Source: Pegethrix bostrychoides GSE-TBD4-15B
Lineage (GTDB): Bacteria; Cyanobacteriota; Cyanobacteriia; Elainellales; Elainellaceae
Length of the DNA stretch: 64,000 bases
Assembly (NCBI GenBank): GCA_019359155.1
Contig: JAHHHV010000064.1
Coordinates: 62,001-126,000 of the forward strand
Direction of reading: 5' to 3'
Shown here: positions 25,162 to 34,468 of the stretch, in pieces
How the letters are laid out: every line of letters begins with the position of its first letter
How positions within the stretch are numbered: position 1 is the stretch's first letter
Position numbers and translations under genes: made by a program
Notes under the pieces: model-generated
Databases searched by the model: none
The model's input: the letters and a program-made list of their open reading frames with translations, nothing else
What the model was told of the DNA's origin: nothing

Positions 25162-26580
25162 ATGGCACTGAACACGGCTGATCACACCGATCACACCACT
25201 GACTGCGCAACTGACTGCATAGCCAATGCTCCGCGCCGCTATCACATCACCACCTTTGGCTGTCAGATGAATAAGGCTGACTCCGAACGTATGGCTGGCA
25301 TTCTTGAAGAAATGGGGTTTCAGTGGACAGAGACAGCCGAGCAGGCAGACTTGGTGCTCTACAACACCTGCACGATCCGAGATAATGCTGAGCAGAAGGT
25401 CTATTCTTATCTGGGACGGCAGGCCAAGCGCAAGCATGAGCAGCCCAACCTGACGCTGGTTGTGGCGGGCTGTGTAGCTCAGCAAGAGGGCGAAGCACTG
25501 CTCAGGCGCGTCCCGGAGCTAGATTTAGTTATGGGGCCACAACATGCTAATCGGCTACGCGATTTGCTAGAGCAGGTCTTTGACGGCAATCAGGTTGTGG
25601 CGACCGAGGCTGCCCATATCTATGAAGATATTACTAAGCCGCGCCGAGACAGTCAGGTTTCGGCCTGGATCAACGTGATCTACGGCTGCAACGAGCGCTG
25701 CACCTACTGCGTCGTGCCCAACGTGCGTGGCGTAGAGCAGTCCCGCCGACCGGAGGCAATTCGCGCTGATTTGGAGGCGTTGGGGCAGCAGGGCTACAAA
25801 GAGGTGACGCTGCTGGGTCAAAATATCGATGCCTACGGGCGCGATTTACCGGGCGCAACGCCAGAAGGGCGGCATCTCTATACCCTGACCGACCTGCTCT
25901 ACTTTCTGCATGACGTACCCGGCATCGACCGCATCCGGTTTGCCACCAGCCATCCTCGCTACTTCACTGAGCGCTTGATTCGCGCCTGCGCCGAGCTGCC
26001 CAAGCTCTGCGAGCATTTCCACATTCCGTTCCAGTCAGGCGACAGCGAGCTGCTGAAGGCGATGTCGCGCGGCTACAGTCGTGAGCGCTACCTGAGAATC
26101 ATCGACATGGTGCGTCGTTATATGCCCGATGCCTCAATTAGCGCTGATGCAATTGTTGGCTTTCCGGGCGAAACCGAGCAGCAGTTTGAGAATACGCTCA
26201 GCTTGGTTGAGCAAGTCGGGTTTGATCTAGTCAATACCGCCGCCTACTCACCGCGTCCCGGGACGCCTGCGGCGCTCTGGCCGAATCAGCTGAGTGAAGT
26301 CGTCAAAGCCGATCGGCTCCAGCAACTCAATCATCTGGTGAATCTCAAGGCCGCAGAACGCTCGCAGCGCTATTTGGGCCGGGTAGAAGAAGTGCTCGTA
26401 GAAGACCAAAACCCTAAAGATCCGACTCAGGTGATGGGGCGAACGCGGGGGAATCGGCTGACTTTTTTCACGGGTGACATCGCTGCCCTCAAAGGCCAAA
26501 CTGTTGCAGTTAAAATTACTACCATCCGGCCTTTTAGCCTGACTGGGGAGCCACTGTCCGTGCCGGAGCTCCGCCGCTAG
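25162..26580 (+). CDS. miaB: tRNA-2-methylthio-N6-dimethylallyladenosine synthase
   Basis: A radical-SAM methylthiotransferase modifying A37 of tRNAs reading UNN codons. 472 residues: the UPF0004 domain ([38 protein letters not shown], three cysteines for the auxiliary cluster), the radical-SAM motif [10 protein letters not shown] (about residues 173-182), [11 protein letters not shown], and a TRAM domain from about residue 400. The N-terminus has a short [13 protein letters not shown] extension formed by duplicated codons. It is followed after 25 bp by the DUF6464 gene. Confidence 0.96.
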   Translation: MALNTADHTDHTTDCATDCIANAPRRYHITTFGCQMNKADSERMAGILEEMGFQWTETAEQADLVLYNTCTIRDNAEQKVYSYLGRQAKRKHEQPNLTLVVAGCVAQQEGEALLRRVPELDLVMGPQHANRLRDLLEQVFDGNQVVATEAAHIYEDITKPRRDSQVSAWINVIYGCNERCTYCVVPNVRGVEQSRRPEAIRADLEALGQQGYKEVTLLGQNIDAYGRDLPGATPEGRHLYTLTDLLYFLHDVPGIDRIRFATSHPRYFTERLIRACAELPKLCEHFHIPFQSGDSELLKAMSRGYSRERYLRIIDMVRRYMPDASISADAIVGFPGETEQQFENTLSLVEQVGFDLVNTAAYSPRPGTPAALWPNQLSEVVKADRLQQLNHLVNLKAAERSQRYLGRVEEVLVEDQNPKDPTQVMGRTRGNRLTFFTGDIAALKGQTVAVKITTIRPFSLTGEPLSVPELRR

Positions 26581-26605
26581 AATTTGCCGCCCAAGTCAAA
26601 AGCCT

Positions 26606-26953
26606 GTGCTGATCGTGCTGATTGTCATTTTTGGGTTGGCTCCGCCGCTGCTGTCACTGCTCGTGATGCGGCAGCTCAATCAGCGCACGACTCAGCAGCT
26701 GCGAGTCGTAATGCAGCGGTCTGCGGAGCGCCGATTTGCGATTGGTTTGCCGTCAGGGCGATCGCCGGAGCGAGTGAGCAGCGGCGCGTCTCATCCGGCA
26801 GACCACCGCTATGTTGAAGGCATTGGCTACATGATTGGCGATTTAACCTGCCAATTCAACGCCCGCTCTAGCTATCTGCGCTGTGCCGTTAATCCGATGG
26901 GTGACTGCAACCTATGCGCTCAGTATCAGGCTCGGCCTATTGCAGATGACTAA
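26606..26953 (+). CDS. DUF6464 small membrane protein
   Basis: 115 residues from GTG 26606. A single N-terminal helix (LIVLIVIFGLAPPLLSLLV) is followed by a basic stretch and the conserved cysteine region IGYMIGDLTCQFNARSSY, CAVNPMGDC and CAQYQ, which fits cyanobacterial DUF6464 proteins. The four cysteines could bind metal. Likely cotranscribed with miaB (25-bp gap). The start codon is not certain because the first candidates have no ribosome-binding site. Confidence 0.7.
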   Translation: MLIVLIVIFGLAPPLLSLLVMRQLNQRTTQQLRVVMQRSAERRFAIGLPSGRSPERVSSGASHPADHRYVEGIGYMIGDLTCQFNARSSYLRCAVNPMGDCNLCAQYQARPIADD

Positions 26954-26963
26954 TTGCAGGCGA

Positions 26964-27836
26964 CTAATTGCCCACTCGCAGCCGCTGCGTCACGGCTGTA
27001 ATCCCGTCATAGCGCACAACTACCGCCGAAATCCACCGGTCTCCTGCTTCTGGGGGCGCTTCGCCAACCTTGAACAGCCCGCCAGAGGTTAGCAGCTCCA
27101 GCTCAATTGGGGCAGGGTTGAGGTAATTTTCAACCGTGACTGGCTCTTCAAGCGCGGTTCCTAGCAAGACTCGCTCGCCTAGTGGCTCGGTGACGACGGC
27201 ATCAAAGTCAAAGCTCTGGCCGGGAGTGACCTGTTCGGGGAGACTAATCGACAGGCTCGGCGGCTTTTGACCAGAGGACAACTCGCTGCGCTCTGCCAAA
27301 ATCTCCTGCTGGACAATCTGGTTATTTTGAATCTGCTGGCGGGATCGGATGGTTGCCGTCAGCTTCAAATCGCGCCGCTGGTCAGGGTAGCTACCGGTGA
27401 TAGTGGTGGTTGTCACGGTGGAAAACCCATTCGCCTGCGCTTCCCAGCTCTCTAGCTGGGTGCTGTAGGTCAAATCGGGATAGCGCTGCCATAAATCAGA
27501 GAGGGTTTGCTCTAGGGTGCTGCGCGTCAGCCCGTCGCTGCTGGTAAAAGACCGATCGTAAAACCGCATCACCGCCCGCAAGTCGCTCTCTGAAGCAGCA
27601 GCATCAATTTGGCTCAAGGTATCTGTCAGTTCAGGGGGAGGCGGGCTGGTGGGCTGACTGTCTGGAGCCGGAGCCGCCGGAGCTGGAGTAGCCGGTGCCG
27701 GAGCTGACTGAGCCTGAACTTTGCCTGCCGCAAGAGCCAAGCAAAGCAGGGCTAAAATATTCAGCGAGATCTGGAGCGAACGCAGCCGGGGCAGCTTGCA
27801 GGCTGAGCCGATTTGCAGGAGGATGCGGTTATGCAT
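26964..27836 (-). CDS. Secreted NTF2-like hypothetical protein
   Basis: 290 residues with a long signal sequence (LQISLNILALLCLALAAGKVQAQ), a Pro/Ala-rich linker, then an NTF2/SnoaL-like region (AVMRFYDRSFTSSDGLTRSTLEQTLSDLW is one helix-rich part) and a beta-rich C-terminal half (SISLPEQVTPGQSFDFDAVV). Cyanobacteria carry similar exported proteins of unknown role. Converges on the DUF6464 gene with a 10-bp gap. Confidence 0.72.
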   Translation of the reverse strand: MHNRILLQIGSACKLPRLRSLQISLNILALLCLALAAGKVQAQSAPAPATPAPAAPAPDSQPTSPPPPELTDTLSQIDAAASESDLRAVMRFYDRSFTSSDGLTRSTLEQTLSDLWQRYPDLTYSTQLESWEAQANGFSTVTTTTITGSYPDQRRDLKLTATIRSRQQIQNNQIVQQEILAERSELSSGQKPPSLSISLPEQVTPGQSFDFDAVVTEPLGERVLLGTALEEPVTVENYLNPAPIELELLTSGGLFKVGEAPPEAGDRWISAVVVRYDGITAVTQRLRVGN

Positions 27837-28122
27837 TGCGGGGGTCTTGCGGTTAAGGATTGTGAAATTTAGCGAAAGAAGCTAAGGCGCAGATCTCTGA
27901 GGCTTACGGCATTTTACGGTAAATTAGTTGAGCTTTGAGCCAGATTGTGAGTCAAGACTTCAGACTATAGAGTAATCTGTTCAGGAATTCGTGGCAAAGA
28001 TTGCGCTGATTCTTCATAGATGCTGGCACAAACTTGATTCACAAATTGGGTTTATGGATCAACCTCTCAAGTTAAATTTCAAGGCTGAATTTCAAGGCTG
28101 AATTTTACAAAGCTTAAAGCTT
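27837..28122. other. Intergenic region between divergent genes at 27836 and murG
   Basis: No gene is seen. The stretch is AT-rich and presumably holds both promoters. Just before murG is an exact 13-bp tandem duplication of ATTTCAAGGCTGA (28076-28101). Confidence 0.6.
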
Positions 28123-29370
28123 ATGTTTTTCTCAAAGTCTGTTGAGCCGCTTCAGGATCAGGCTGCTCTATCTAACAATCCGGCTCTATCTAATCATCCG
28201 GCTGCTGCAAGCGGAGTAGCTACAGCAGGCCGAACCAACAAGGCTCGGCCTAAACTCCTGATCGCGGCGAGCGGCACAGGCGGACATCTCTTCCCGGCTC
28301 TGGCGACTGCCCAAGCGCTGAGTGACTGTCAAATTGAGTGGCTGGGCGTACCCGACCGTCTCGAAGTCCAGCTTGTGCCCGACTGCTACCCGCTGCATAC
28401 CGTCCGCGCTGAGGGGTTTCAGCAGCAGCTCAGCCTGCAGAGCTTAAGCAGCACGGCTCGAACCGCAAGTCGCCTACTGCTCTCAATCTTTACAGTGCGA
28501 AAGCTGCTACGACAGGGACAGTTTCAGGCTGTGCTAACAACGGGCGGCTATATTGCGGCTCCGGCAGTTGTAGCTGCTCGGTCGCTGGGACTACCCGTGA
28601 TTCTGCACGAGTCGAATGCGCTACCGGGCAAAGTGACACGCTGGCTGAGTCCCTGGTGTACGCAGGTGGCGCTAGGATTTGAGGTCGCCGCTCGCTATTT
28701 GCCCAATGCCCAAACGGTTACGGTGGGAACGCCAGTGCGCGCTCAGTTTCAGACTGATCTGGGTGCGGGTGCGGGTGCAAGTGCGGGTGCTGTGACCAAC
28801 CTGCCGCCGCTAGATCTGCTGCAAGATCTAGATCTTCCGCCAGAGGTGCCGGTAATTTTGGTGGTGGGCGGCAGTCAGGGCGCGGTGGCGGTCAATCGGC
28901 TCGTGCGGCAGGCGGCGGCAGCTTGGTTTGCAGCCGGAGCCTGGGTGGTGCATTTGACGGGAGACAGCGACCCAGAAGCCAATCAGCTCAGCCATGCTCA
29001 GTATCGCGCTCTGCCGTTTTATGTCAACATGGCGGGACTGCTGCGGCGGGCAACGCTGGCGATTAGTCGGGCAGGCGCGGGCACGCTGACCGAGCTAGCC
29101 ATCACCGCTACGCCCGCCATTTTGATTCCCTATCCCTATGCTGCCGAAGATCACCAGACCTACAACGCCAAGGTTTTTGAGGCCGCTGGAGCCGCGCTGC
29201 TGATGCCTCAATCTGACCTGACCGCAGAGCGTTTAGAGCAACAGGTGCTAACGCTGCTCGGCTCACCAGAGCTACAGCAGATGGCTACTGCTGCCCAGCA
29301 GCTGGCTACTCCGGACAGTGCAGAACTGCTGTCAGCTCTGGTGAGGCAGTCAATAACTGCAAAGAATTAG
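28123..29370 (+). CDS. murG: UDP-GlcNAc transferase for lipid II
   Basis: Adds GlcNAc to lipid I on the cytoplasmic face of the membrane, the last intracellular step of peptidoglycan synthesis. 415 residues with the N-terminal GTGGHLFPALATAQAL loop, TTGGYIAAPAVVAA, HESNALPGK, and the C-terminal donor-binding VVGGSQGAVAVN and ISRAGAGTLTELA. There is a 45-residue N-terminal extension with a small duplication (SNNPALSNHPA) and a GAGAGASAGA insertion between the domains, both of the short-repeat kind seen across this window. Confidence 0.94.
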   Translation: MFFSKSVEPLQDQAALSNNPALSNHPAAASGVATAGRTNKARPKLLIAASGTGGHLFPALATAQALSDCQIEWLGVPDRLEVQLVPDCYPLHTVRAEGFQQQLSLQSLSSTARTASRLLLSIFTVRKLLRQGQFQAVLTTGGYIAAPAVVAARSLGLPVILHESNALPGKVTRWLSPWCTQVALGFEVAARYLPNAQTVTVGTPVRAQFQTDLGAGAGASAGAVTNLPPLDLLQDLDLPPEVPVILVVGGSQGAVAVNRLVRQAAAAWFAAGAWVVHLTGDSDPEANQLSHAQYRALPFYVNMAGLLRRATLAISRAGAGTLTELAITATPAILIPYPYAAEDHQTYNAKVFEAAGAALLMPQSDLTAERLEQQVLTLLGSPELQQMATAAQQLATPDSAELLSALVRQSITAKN

Positions 29371-29617
29371 TAAGGCATTACGAACAGTCTTCTGTACTGA
29401 CTTTATACTGAAAGCATAGCTTCAACTCACTCATGAACGGTTCAGTCTATGAACGGTCAAGTGACTGAAGCTAGCTAGTTCTCAGCGTTCAGTTCCAGAG
29501 CAGAGTCTAAGCGTAGAGCAGCTCTTGTCATCAGAGTTGGATCGGATCGATAAAAATTGGCTGTTCGGAAAGCTTAGCGTGGCTCATTCTCACCTAGTTT
29601 TATCACCGGAGGTCAGC

Positions 29618-29791
29618 ATGAATATTTTGAAGCGGCTCAACGACGCAATCCTCTATCTCTCTGAAGGGGCAGCGATGCTGTTTAGCCCCAGCCAGGATGA
29701 TTATCCCAACATTGGGTTGCAGCCCTACGATGGCGATCCTTATTCAGAGTGGGTATACCTCTCAAATCGCGATCTCCTCAATAGCCCGTGA
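29618..29791 (+). CDS. Small conserved cyanobacterial protein
   Basis: 57 residues beginning MNILKRLNDAILYLSEGAAMLF, then an acidic tail (SPSQDDYPNIGLQPYDGDPY). I chose ATG 29618 because GGAGGT (29608-29613) precedes it; the frame opens earlier, at 29525, without a site. The amphipathic N-terminal helix suggests membrane association. Function unknown. Confidence 0.7.
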   Translation: MNILKRLNDAILYLSEGAAMLFSPSQDDYPNIGLQPYDGDPYSEWVYLSNRDLLNSP

Positions 29792-29917
29792 GATCAGCCC
29801 GTGAGATGATGGCGCAGCGCAGCTACACGGCACGACGAGACGGCACGACGAGATAGAGCGCTGAGTAAAGGTATCGGATGGAAAGAGGGTGCTGGATGGA
29901 AAGAGATTCGGGGACGA

Positions 29918-30163
29918 TCAAAAGCCGGGAACCGGATTGCGCTGGTCGCGCTCGGCCTTGCGGCGACTTTTCATCCAGACGACCTTGCTTTGATCGGCTA
30001 ACGTCTTCCAGCCTGCCAGCTCCAGCTTGTCAGGGTCGGCAGTCGTCACCATTTCGTAGCGAGGGCAATAGATCACAACCATATGCTGGTTGCTCATCGT
30101 TACAAAGCAAGGTCCCCAGTCTAGACCTTCGCATTCAACACGCTGTCCTTCTTGCCAGTTCAT
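29918..30163 (-). CDS. Small conserved hypothetical protein
   Basis: 81 residues. The start is well supported: GGAGGT lies eight bases before the ATG at 30161-30163. The N-terminal half (WQEGQRVECEGLDWGPCFV, MVVIYCPRYEMVTTADP) looks like a small beta-barrel; the C-terminus is basic (KSRRKAERDQR). I cannot assign a family. Confidence 0.68.
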   Translation of the reverse strand: MNWQEGQRVECEGLDWGPCFVTMSNQHMVVIYCPRYEMVTTADPDKLELAGWKTLADQSKVVWMKSRRKAERDQRNPVPGF

Positions 30164-30444
30164 AGCCTTACCTCCAACTCTGCCTGTAACTATAGGGGGA
30201 GATCAGCGGCCTCAACTTCCTTCTGCTATGTCAGCCATTCGGATGACCTAGAACCACTTCTCTGCCTATATCATCGCAAAAATTAGCAGTAAATCAAGAA
30301 TTTGTGTTGCCCGATACAATGAAAATTGACATTCCGGCTGGTTGTCAAGGTTGGCTCTTAAGGCTGGCTGAAGGCTGACTCTTGAGGCTGTTTCGCGAGC
30401 TTTGGCGGCGCTAGATGAGACTGAATCCAGATGCAACCTGCGGT
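30164..30444. other. Intergenic region upstream of the 81-residue gene and 3' of pta
   Basis: Nothing coding is seen. A short stretch near 30345-30395 repeats AAGGCTG and TTGAGGCTG variants. It should contain the promoter for the small minus-strand gene. Confidence 0.5.
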
Positions 30445-32553
30445 TTAGCTAGCCTGAATCGCCTGAGTGTGAATTGCCTGAGCCTGAATCGCGGTAATCG
30501 CTACCGTATTGACAATATCGGTGACGGTGCAGCCCCGGCTCAAATCGTTGACGGGCTTCCGCAAGCCTTGCAGCACCGGGCCAATCGCCACCGCGTTTGC
30601 CGAGCGCTGGACGGCCTTGTAGGTGTTGTTGCCTGTGTTTAAATCCGGGAAGATAAACACCGTTGCATGCCCTGCCACCTCGCTTCCCGGCAGCTTGGTC
30701 TGAGCCACACTTTCATCAACTGCCGCATCATACTGGATGGGGCCTTCGATTTTTAAGTCAGGCCGCATGGCTCTGGCCAGCCGAGTCGCTTCTTTGACCT
30801 TTTCCACCTCCGCTCCCTGCCCCGACTCGCCCGTGGAGTAGGACAAGATTGCCACCAGTGGCTCAATGCCAAACTGCTCTGCCGTCATAGCTGAGCTAAT
30901 CGCAATGTCGGCTAGCTGCTGCGGGTTGGGGTTGGGATTCACGGCACAGTCGCCATAGACCAGCACCCGGTCTTCTAGCCCCATCAAAAACACGCTAGAG
31001 ACAATTGAGACACCGGGCTGGGTGCGGACAAATTCCAGCGCGGGGCGAATCGTATGGGCGGTGGTATGGACTGCACCTGACACCATCCCGTCTGCTGCGC
31101 CTTTGTAGACCATCATCGTGCCAAAGTAGCTGGGGTCGAGCAGCAGGTCGTGGGCGTAGTCCTTGGTAATGCCTTTGTGCTTGCGGAGTTCAAAGTAGGT
31201 GGCGGCATAGTCTTCCTGCCAGGGAGAATGACGCGGATTGATGATCTGCGCCGGGTCGAGGTTGATGCCTAAGGCGGCAATCTGGCTGCGGATCTCTGAC
31301 TCGTCGCCCAGCAGCGTCACGTCGGCTACGCCCCGGCGCAGCAAAATTTCGCTGGCTCGCAAAATCCGCTCCTCGCTGCCTTCTGGTAGGACAATATGCT
31401 GTCGGGACGCTTTGGCACGCTCCACCAGCTCATATTCAAACATCAGGGGTGTCATCCGAGTTGAACGCGAGACGGCAATCCGCTCGCCCAGCTTAGCGCT
31501 GTCTACATGCGTTTCAAATAGCCCTAGCGCCGAGGCGATTTTGCGTGGGTTGTCGGGCGTAATTTCGGCGCGCACGGCGCTGATTTTGGCGGCGGTTTCG
31601 TAGGTGTCGCTCTGCACGCTCAAAATCGGCACCGTCCAGCGCGAGCCGTCAATCACCGTCTGAATCCGCGTATCTAGCCCCAGTCCGCCCGTCAGCACCA
31701 GCCCTGAAACGCTGGGTGACTGGTCTGAGAGCGTCGCGGCTAAGCAGCCCAGCACCACGTCTGAGCGATCTCCCGGCGTGATGACCAGACTGCCTTCCTG
31801 CAAGCGCTCTAGAAAATTGGGTAGATGCATGGCGGCAACCTTGATGTTCAGCACCTCTCGACTCAGCCGCTCTGCATCCCCCCGAATCAGCTCGCCCTGG
31901 ATTGCTTTAGCAATTTCCGCCACGGTCGGCTTCAGCAACAGCGCGTCATCAGGCAAGACAAAAACCGGATCGGGATAAGTCCAGACGGTTTGCAGCCCTG
32001 CCTTCACTTGCGCTAAGTGGTCAGGCGCGACCCGATTGACGATTGTTGCCACCAGCGCACAGCCCTCTTCGGTAAACGCTTCGCGCTCAGCTCGGACGGC
32101 ATTCACGACTTCGTGGGGGGCTTTGCCGCCGCCGTTGGTTACTAGCAAAATCGGGGCGGCAAGATGGTTGGCCACCCGGCTGTCAAAATTATCGACAAAG
32201 GCTGGATCGATGTTGGTAGCATCAATGCCTTCGCAGACAATAAAATCACACTGCTGCTCTAGGGCTTTATATTTCTGAATAATTTGCTTCAGCAGCTCGC
32301 TGTACTGACCCGTGGCAATCAGATGATTGGCAGCCTCGTGGGTGAGGGCATATTGCGCCTCGTAGGGCAGATCCAGCTGATAGCGGCTGAGCACGAGCTG
32401 AATATCGTTATCGAGGTCGCTGCCGTCGTGAATCACCGGGCGAAAAAAGCCGAGCTTGCGAATCCGCTTTGAGAGCAGTTCCATGATGCCAAGCAGCACC
32501 AGCGATTTGCCGCTTCCTGGCTCAATCGCCACAATATACAGGTTCTTTAGCAT
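30445..32553 (-). CDS. pta: Phosphate acetyltransferase, long form
   Basis: Converts acetyl-CoA and phosphate to acetyl-phosphate for overflow metabolism. About 702 residues: an N-terminal P-loop domain of the CobQ/dethiobiotin-synthetase type (EPGSGKSLVLLGIMELL), a central DRTGG regulatory domain (about 215-330), and the C-terminal catalytic PTA domain with VLPEGSEERILRA and SYSTGESGQGAEVEKV. I chose ATG 32551-32553, six bases after GAGGAG; a TTG at 32568 is less likely. The last codons are a short imperfect repeat (IQAQAIHTQAIQ). No ackA is nearby. Confidence 0.94.
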   Translation of the reverse strand: MLKNLYIVAIEPGSGKSLVLLGIMELLSKRIRKLGFFRPVIHDGSDLDNDIQLVLSRYQLDLPYEAQYALTHEAANHLIATGQYSELLKQIIQKYKALEQQCDFIVCEGIDATNIDPAFVDNFDSRVANHLAAPILLVTNGGGKAPHEVVNAVRAEREAFTEEGCALVATIVNRVAPDHLAQVKAGLQTVWTYPDPVFVLPDDALLLKPTVAEIAKAIQGELIRGDAERLSREVLNIKVAAMHLPNFLERLQEGSLVITPGDRSDVVLGCLAATLSDQSPSVSGLVLTGGLGLDTRIQTVIDGSRWTVPILSVQSDTYETAAKISAVRAEITPDNPRKIASALGLFETHVDSAKLGERIAVSRSTRMTPLMFEYELVERAKASRQHIVLPEGSEERILRASEILLRRGVADVTLLGDESEIRSQIAALGINLDPAQIINPRHSPWQEDYAATYFELRKHKGITKDYAHDLLLDPSYFGTMMVYKGAADGMVSGAVHTTAHTIRPALEFVRTQPGVSIVSSVFLMGLEDRVLVYGDCAVNPNPNPQQLADIAISSAMTAEQFGIEPLVAILSYSTGESGQGAEVEKVKEATRLARAMRPDLKIEGPIQYDAAVDESVAQTKLPGSEVAGHATVFIFPDLNTGNNTYKAVQRSANAVAIGPVLQGLRKPVNDLSRGCTVTDIVNTVAITAIQAQAIHTQAIQAS

Positions 32554-32708
32554 CAGCAGTCTCCTCAATGCTTGGCGTTTAGGCTTGGCGTTTGGGCTTT
32601 CTCCTGAGCCTGCCAGTACCGTACCGCAGAACTGAGACTGACAAGTGTATAGAGCAGAGCAATTCCCGCCAAGGCTGAGGAAATCCCCCAGAGCTGCTTG
32701 AGCCAGCT
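32554..32708. other. Gap between pta and the HxlR gene, with a tandem duplication
   Basis: A 13-bp tandem duplication GCTTGGCGTTTAG/GG spans 32570-32595. On the minus strand a 47-codon frame between stops reads as one hydrophobic helix (ISSALAGIALLYTLVSLSS) and a polar tail, but has no plausible start, so it is not called as a gene. Confidence 0.45.
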
Positions 32709-33065
32709 CTATGCCAATGCCTCGTCAGAGGGCTGGGCAAATAGGTCAATGTTCGCATCACCCCAAGTTTTTAATGCCAGCAGCACGGGTTCCAAGCTAC
32801 GTCCAAGCGGCGACAGGCTGTACTCCACTTTGGGGGGAACCTGCGGATAGACCTTGCGGATAATTAGCCCGTCTGCTTCCAACTCTCGGAGTTGGTTGGT
32901 CAGCATTCGCTGCGTCACGTCCGGTACGCGCCGCCGAATTTCGTTAAAGCGAGCCGTGCCGCCCAAAAGGTGGAACAAAACAACGCATTTCCACTTGCCG
33001 TCAATCAGGCTAATCGTGGCCTCGACCGAACAGCCCAGATTGCAATCGAGTCGGGACTGTCGAAT
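32709..33065 (-). CDS. HxlR-family transcriptional regulator with no canonical start
   Basis: A winged-helix regulator; the conserved domain runs CSVEATISLIDGKWKCVVLF, HLLGGTARFNEIRRRVPDVT, MLTNQLRELEADGLIIRK and VEYSLSPLGRSLEPVL. The first possible ATG/GTG/TTG in frame lies inside helix 2, which would delete the first helix and the GGKW-type block. The domain continues upstream in frame to about 33065-33074, where only ATT or ATA codons are available before a TGA at 33081-33083. Either a rare start is used or the 5' end was damaged by the duplication at 33071-33098. It is divergent from the oxidoreductase it probably controls. Confidence 0.75.
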   Translation of the reverse strand: MRQSRLDCNLGCSVEATISLIDGKWKCVVLFHLLGGTARFNEIRRRVPDVTQRMLTNQLRELEADGLIIRKVYPQVPPKVEYSLSPLGRSLEPVLLALKTWGDANIDLFAQPSDEALA

Positions 33066-33070
33066 TTTGG

Positions 33071-33098
33071 GTATTTGATTTCAGGTGTTTGATTTCAG
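33071..33098. repeat. 14-bp tandem duplication at the HxlR gene 5' end
   Basis: GT(A/G)TTTGATTTCAG occurs at 33071-33084 and 33085-33098, followed by GTATTT. The copy contains the in-frame stop that closes the HxlR reading frame upstream. Confidence 0.9.
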
Positions 33099-33217
33099 GT
33101 ATTTACAGCAGCTCTCTTGGCCGTACCTTTTTCGACACGATGTGCAAAATATGAGCGGACTTCACAAGCTTGATGATAGCTTCTACGATGCTGGCATAGC
33201 GAATTAGAGGTCTACAT

Positions 33218-34264
33218 ATGCAAGCCATTGGTTTTCAGCAGCCTGGAAGCATCGATCGCGATGAATCCCTGGTCAATATTGAACTGTCAACGCCAACCCC
33301 CACAGGCCGAGATCTGCTAGTCGAGGTCAAGGCGGTGTCGGTCAACCCGGTCGATGTCAAAGTTAGGCGGAGCGCCCAGCCTGACTCCGGAGAGTGGAAG
33401 GTACTGGGTTGGGATGCTGCGGGTGTTGTGGTTGGCGTTGGGGCTGAGGTGACGCTGTTCCAACCAGGCGATCCGGTATTTTATGCGGGGGCAATTGACC
33501 GCCCTGGCAGCAACGCTGAATATCATCTAGTTGATGAGCGGATCGTTGGCGCGAAGCCACAGAGCCTAGATTGGGCTGCTGCCGCCGCGCTGCCGCTGAC
33601 TTCAATTACAGCTTGGGAGATGTTGTTGGATCGGCTGGATGTGAAGCAATCGGTGCCCGGAGCGGCTCCCGCTATCCTGATTATTGGTGGAGCCGGAGGG
33701 GTTGGCTCGATTGCAATCCAGATCGCGCGCGCCCTGAGCGATCTGACGGTGATCGCCACTGCTTCGCGACCAGAGACGGTGGCTTGGGTGCAAGATATGG
33801 GAGCGCATTATGTGATTGACCACAGCTTGCCCCTAGCCCAACAGGTTGCTGCGCTCGGATTAGGCGCACCTGCTTTCGTCTTTTCCACCACGCATACCGA
33901 CCGTCATCTCGATCAAATTGCTGAATTGATTGCGCCACAAGGTCGCTTTGGCCTGATCGATGATCCTGAAATTCTCGATATCAAACCATTTAAGCGCAAG
34001 TCTGTATCGGCTCACTGGGAGCTGATGTTCACGCGCTCGCTTTTTAACACCGCCGATATCGACCAGCAGGGAAAACTTCTGAATCAAGTCTCGCGTCTTG
34101 TGGATGAGGGCATCCTGCGGGCAACTATCACAGAGCGATATGCGCCGATCAATGCGGCCAATCTCAAGCAGGTTCACAGGATAATTGAGAGCGGCAAGGC
34201 GCGGGGCAAAATCGTCCTAGAAGGCTTTGATACTGTGAGATCAAGAGCGCAAAAGAGAGTTTGA
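33218..34264 (+). CDS. Zinc-type alcohol dehydrogenase-like / quinone oxidoreductase
   Basis: A 348-residue medium-chain dehydrogenase/reductase. It has the GroES-like N-terminal domain (VSVNPVDVKVRRS, GWDAAGVVVGVG, GDPVFYAG), and an NADPH Rossmann motif (IIGGAGGVGSIAIQIARAL near 150). The catalytic zinc ligands of true alcohol dehydrogenases are missing, as in zeta-crystallin-type enone or quinone reductases. Divergent partner of the HxlR regulator; such pairs often respond to quinones or electrophiles. Confidence 0.88.
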   Translation: MQAIGFQQPGSIDRDESLVNIELSTPTPTGRDLLVEVKAVSVNPVDVKVRRSAQPDSGEWKVLGWDAAGVVVGVGAEVTLFQPGDPVFYAGAIDRPGSNAEYHLVDERIVGAKPQSLDWAAAAALPLTSITAWEMLLDRLDVKQSVPGAAPAILIIGGAGGVGSIAIQIARALSDLTVIATASRPETVAWVQDMGAHYVIDHSLPLAQQVAALGLGAPAFVFSTTHTDRHLDQIAELIAPQGRFGLIDDPEILDIKPFKRKSVSAHWELMFTRSLFNTADIDQQGKLLNQVSRLVDEGILRATITERYAPINAANLKQVHRIIESGKARGKIVLEGFDTVRSRAQKRV

Positions 34265-34290
34265 AATAAGAAATAAATGCTTATTTCGCT

Positions 34291-34338
34291 CAGTCAATTC
34301 CTGGTGCAGTCAATTCCTGGTGCAGTCAATTCCTAGTG
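34291..34338. repeat. 16-bp tandem repeat, three copies, upstream of ureC
   Basis: CAGTCAATTCCTGGTG occurs at 34291-34306 and 34307-34322, with a third copy carrying one change at 34323-34338. It lies 130 bp before the ureC start. Confidence 0.93.
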
Positions 34339-34468
34339 CAGTTCCTTCGCGAGTAATTGTAGGGGTGATTCTGTGCGTAATTTTGTGAGTGATTGTGCGA
34401 TTGATTGCCGAAGCCGCGAGACGGTGCTACTCTTTGCATGAAGATTGAGCTGGAATTGGGGACAAGCC

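Noticed and set aside
32579-32705. Hydrophobic peptide between pta and the HxlR gene
   Set aside because: A membrane-helix-like reading exists, but the frame has no usable start codon between its flanking stops.
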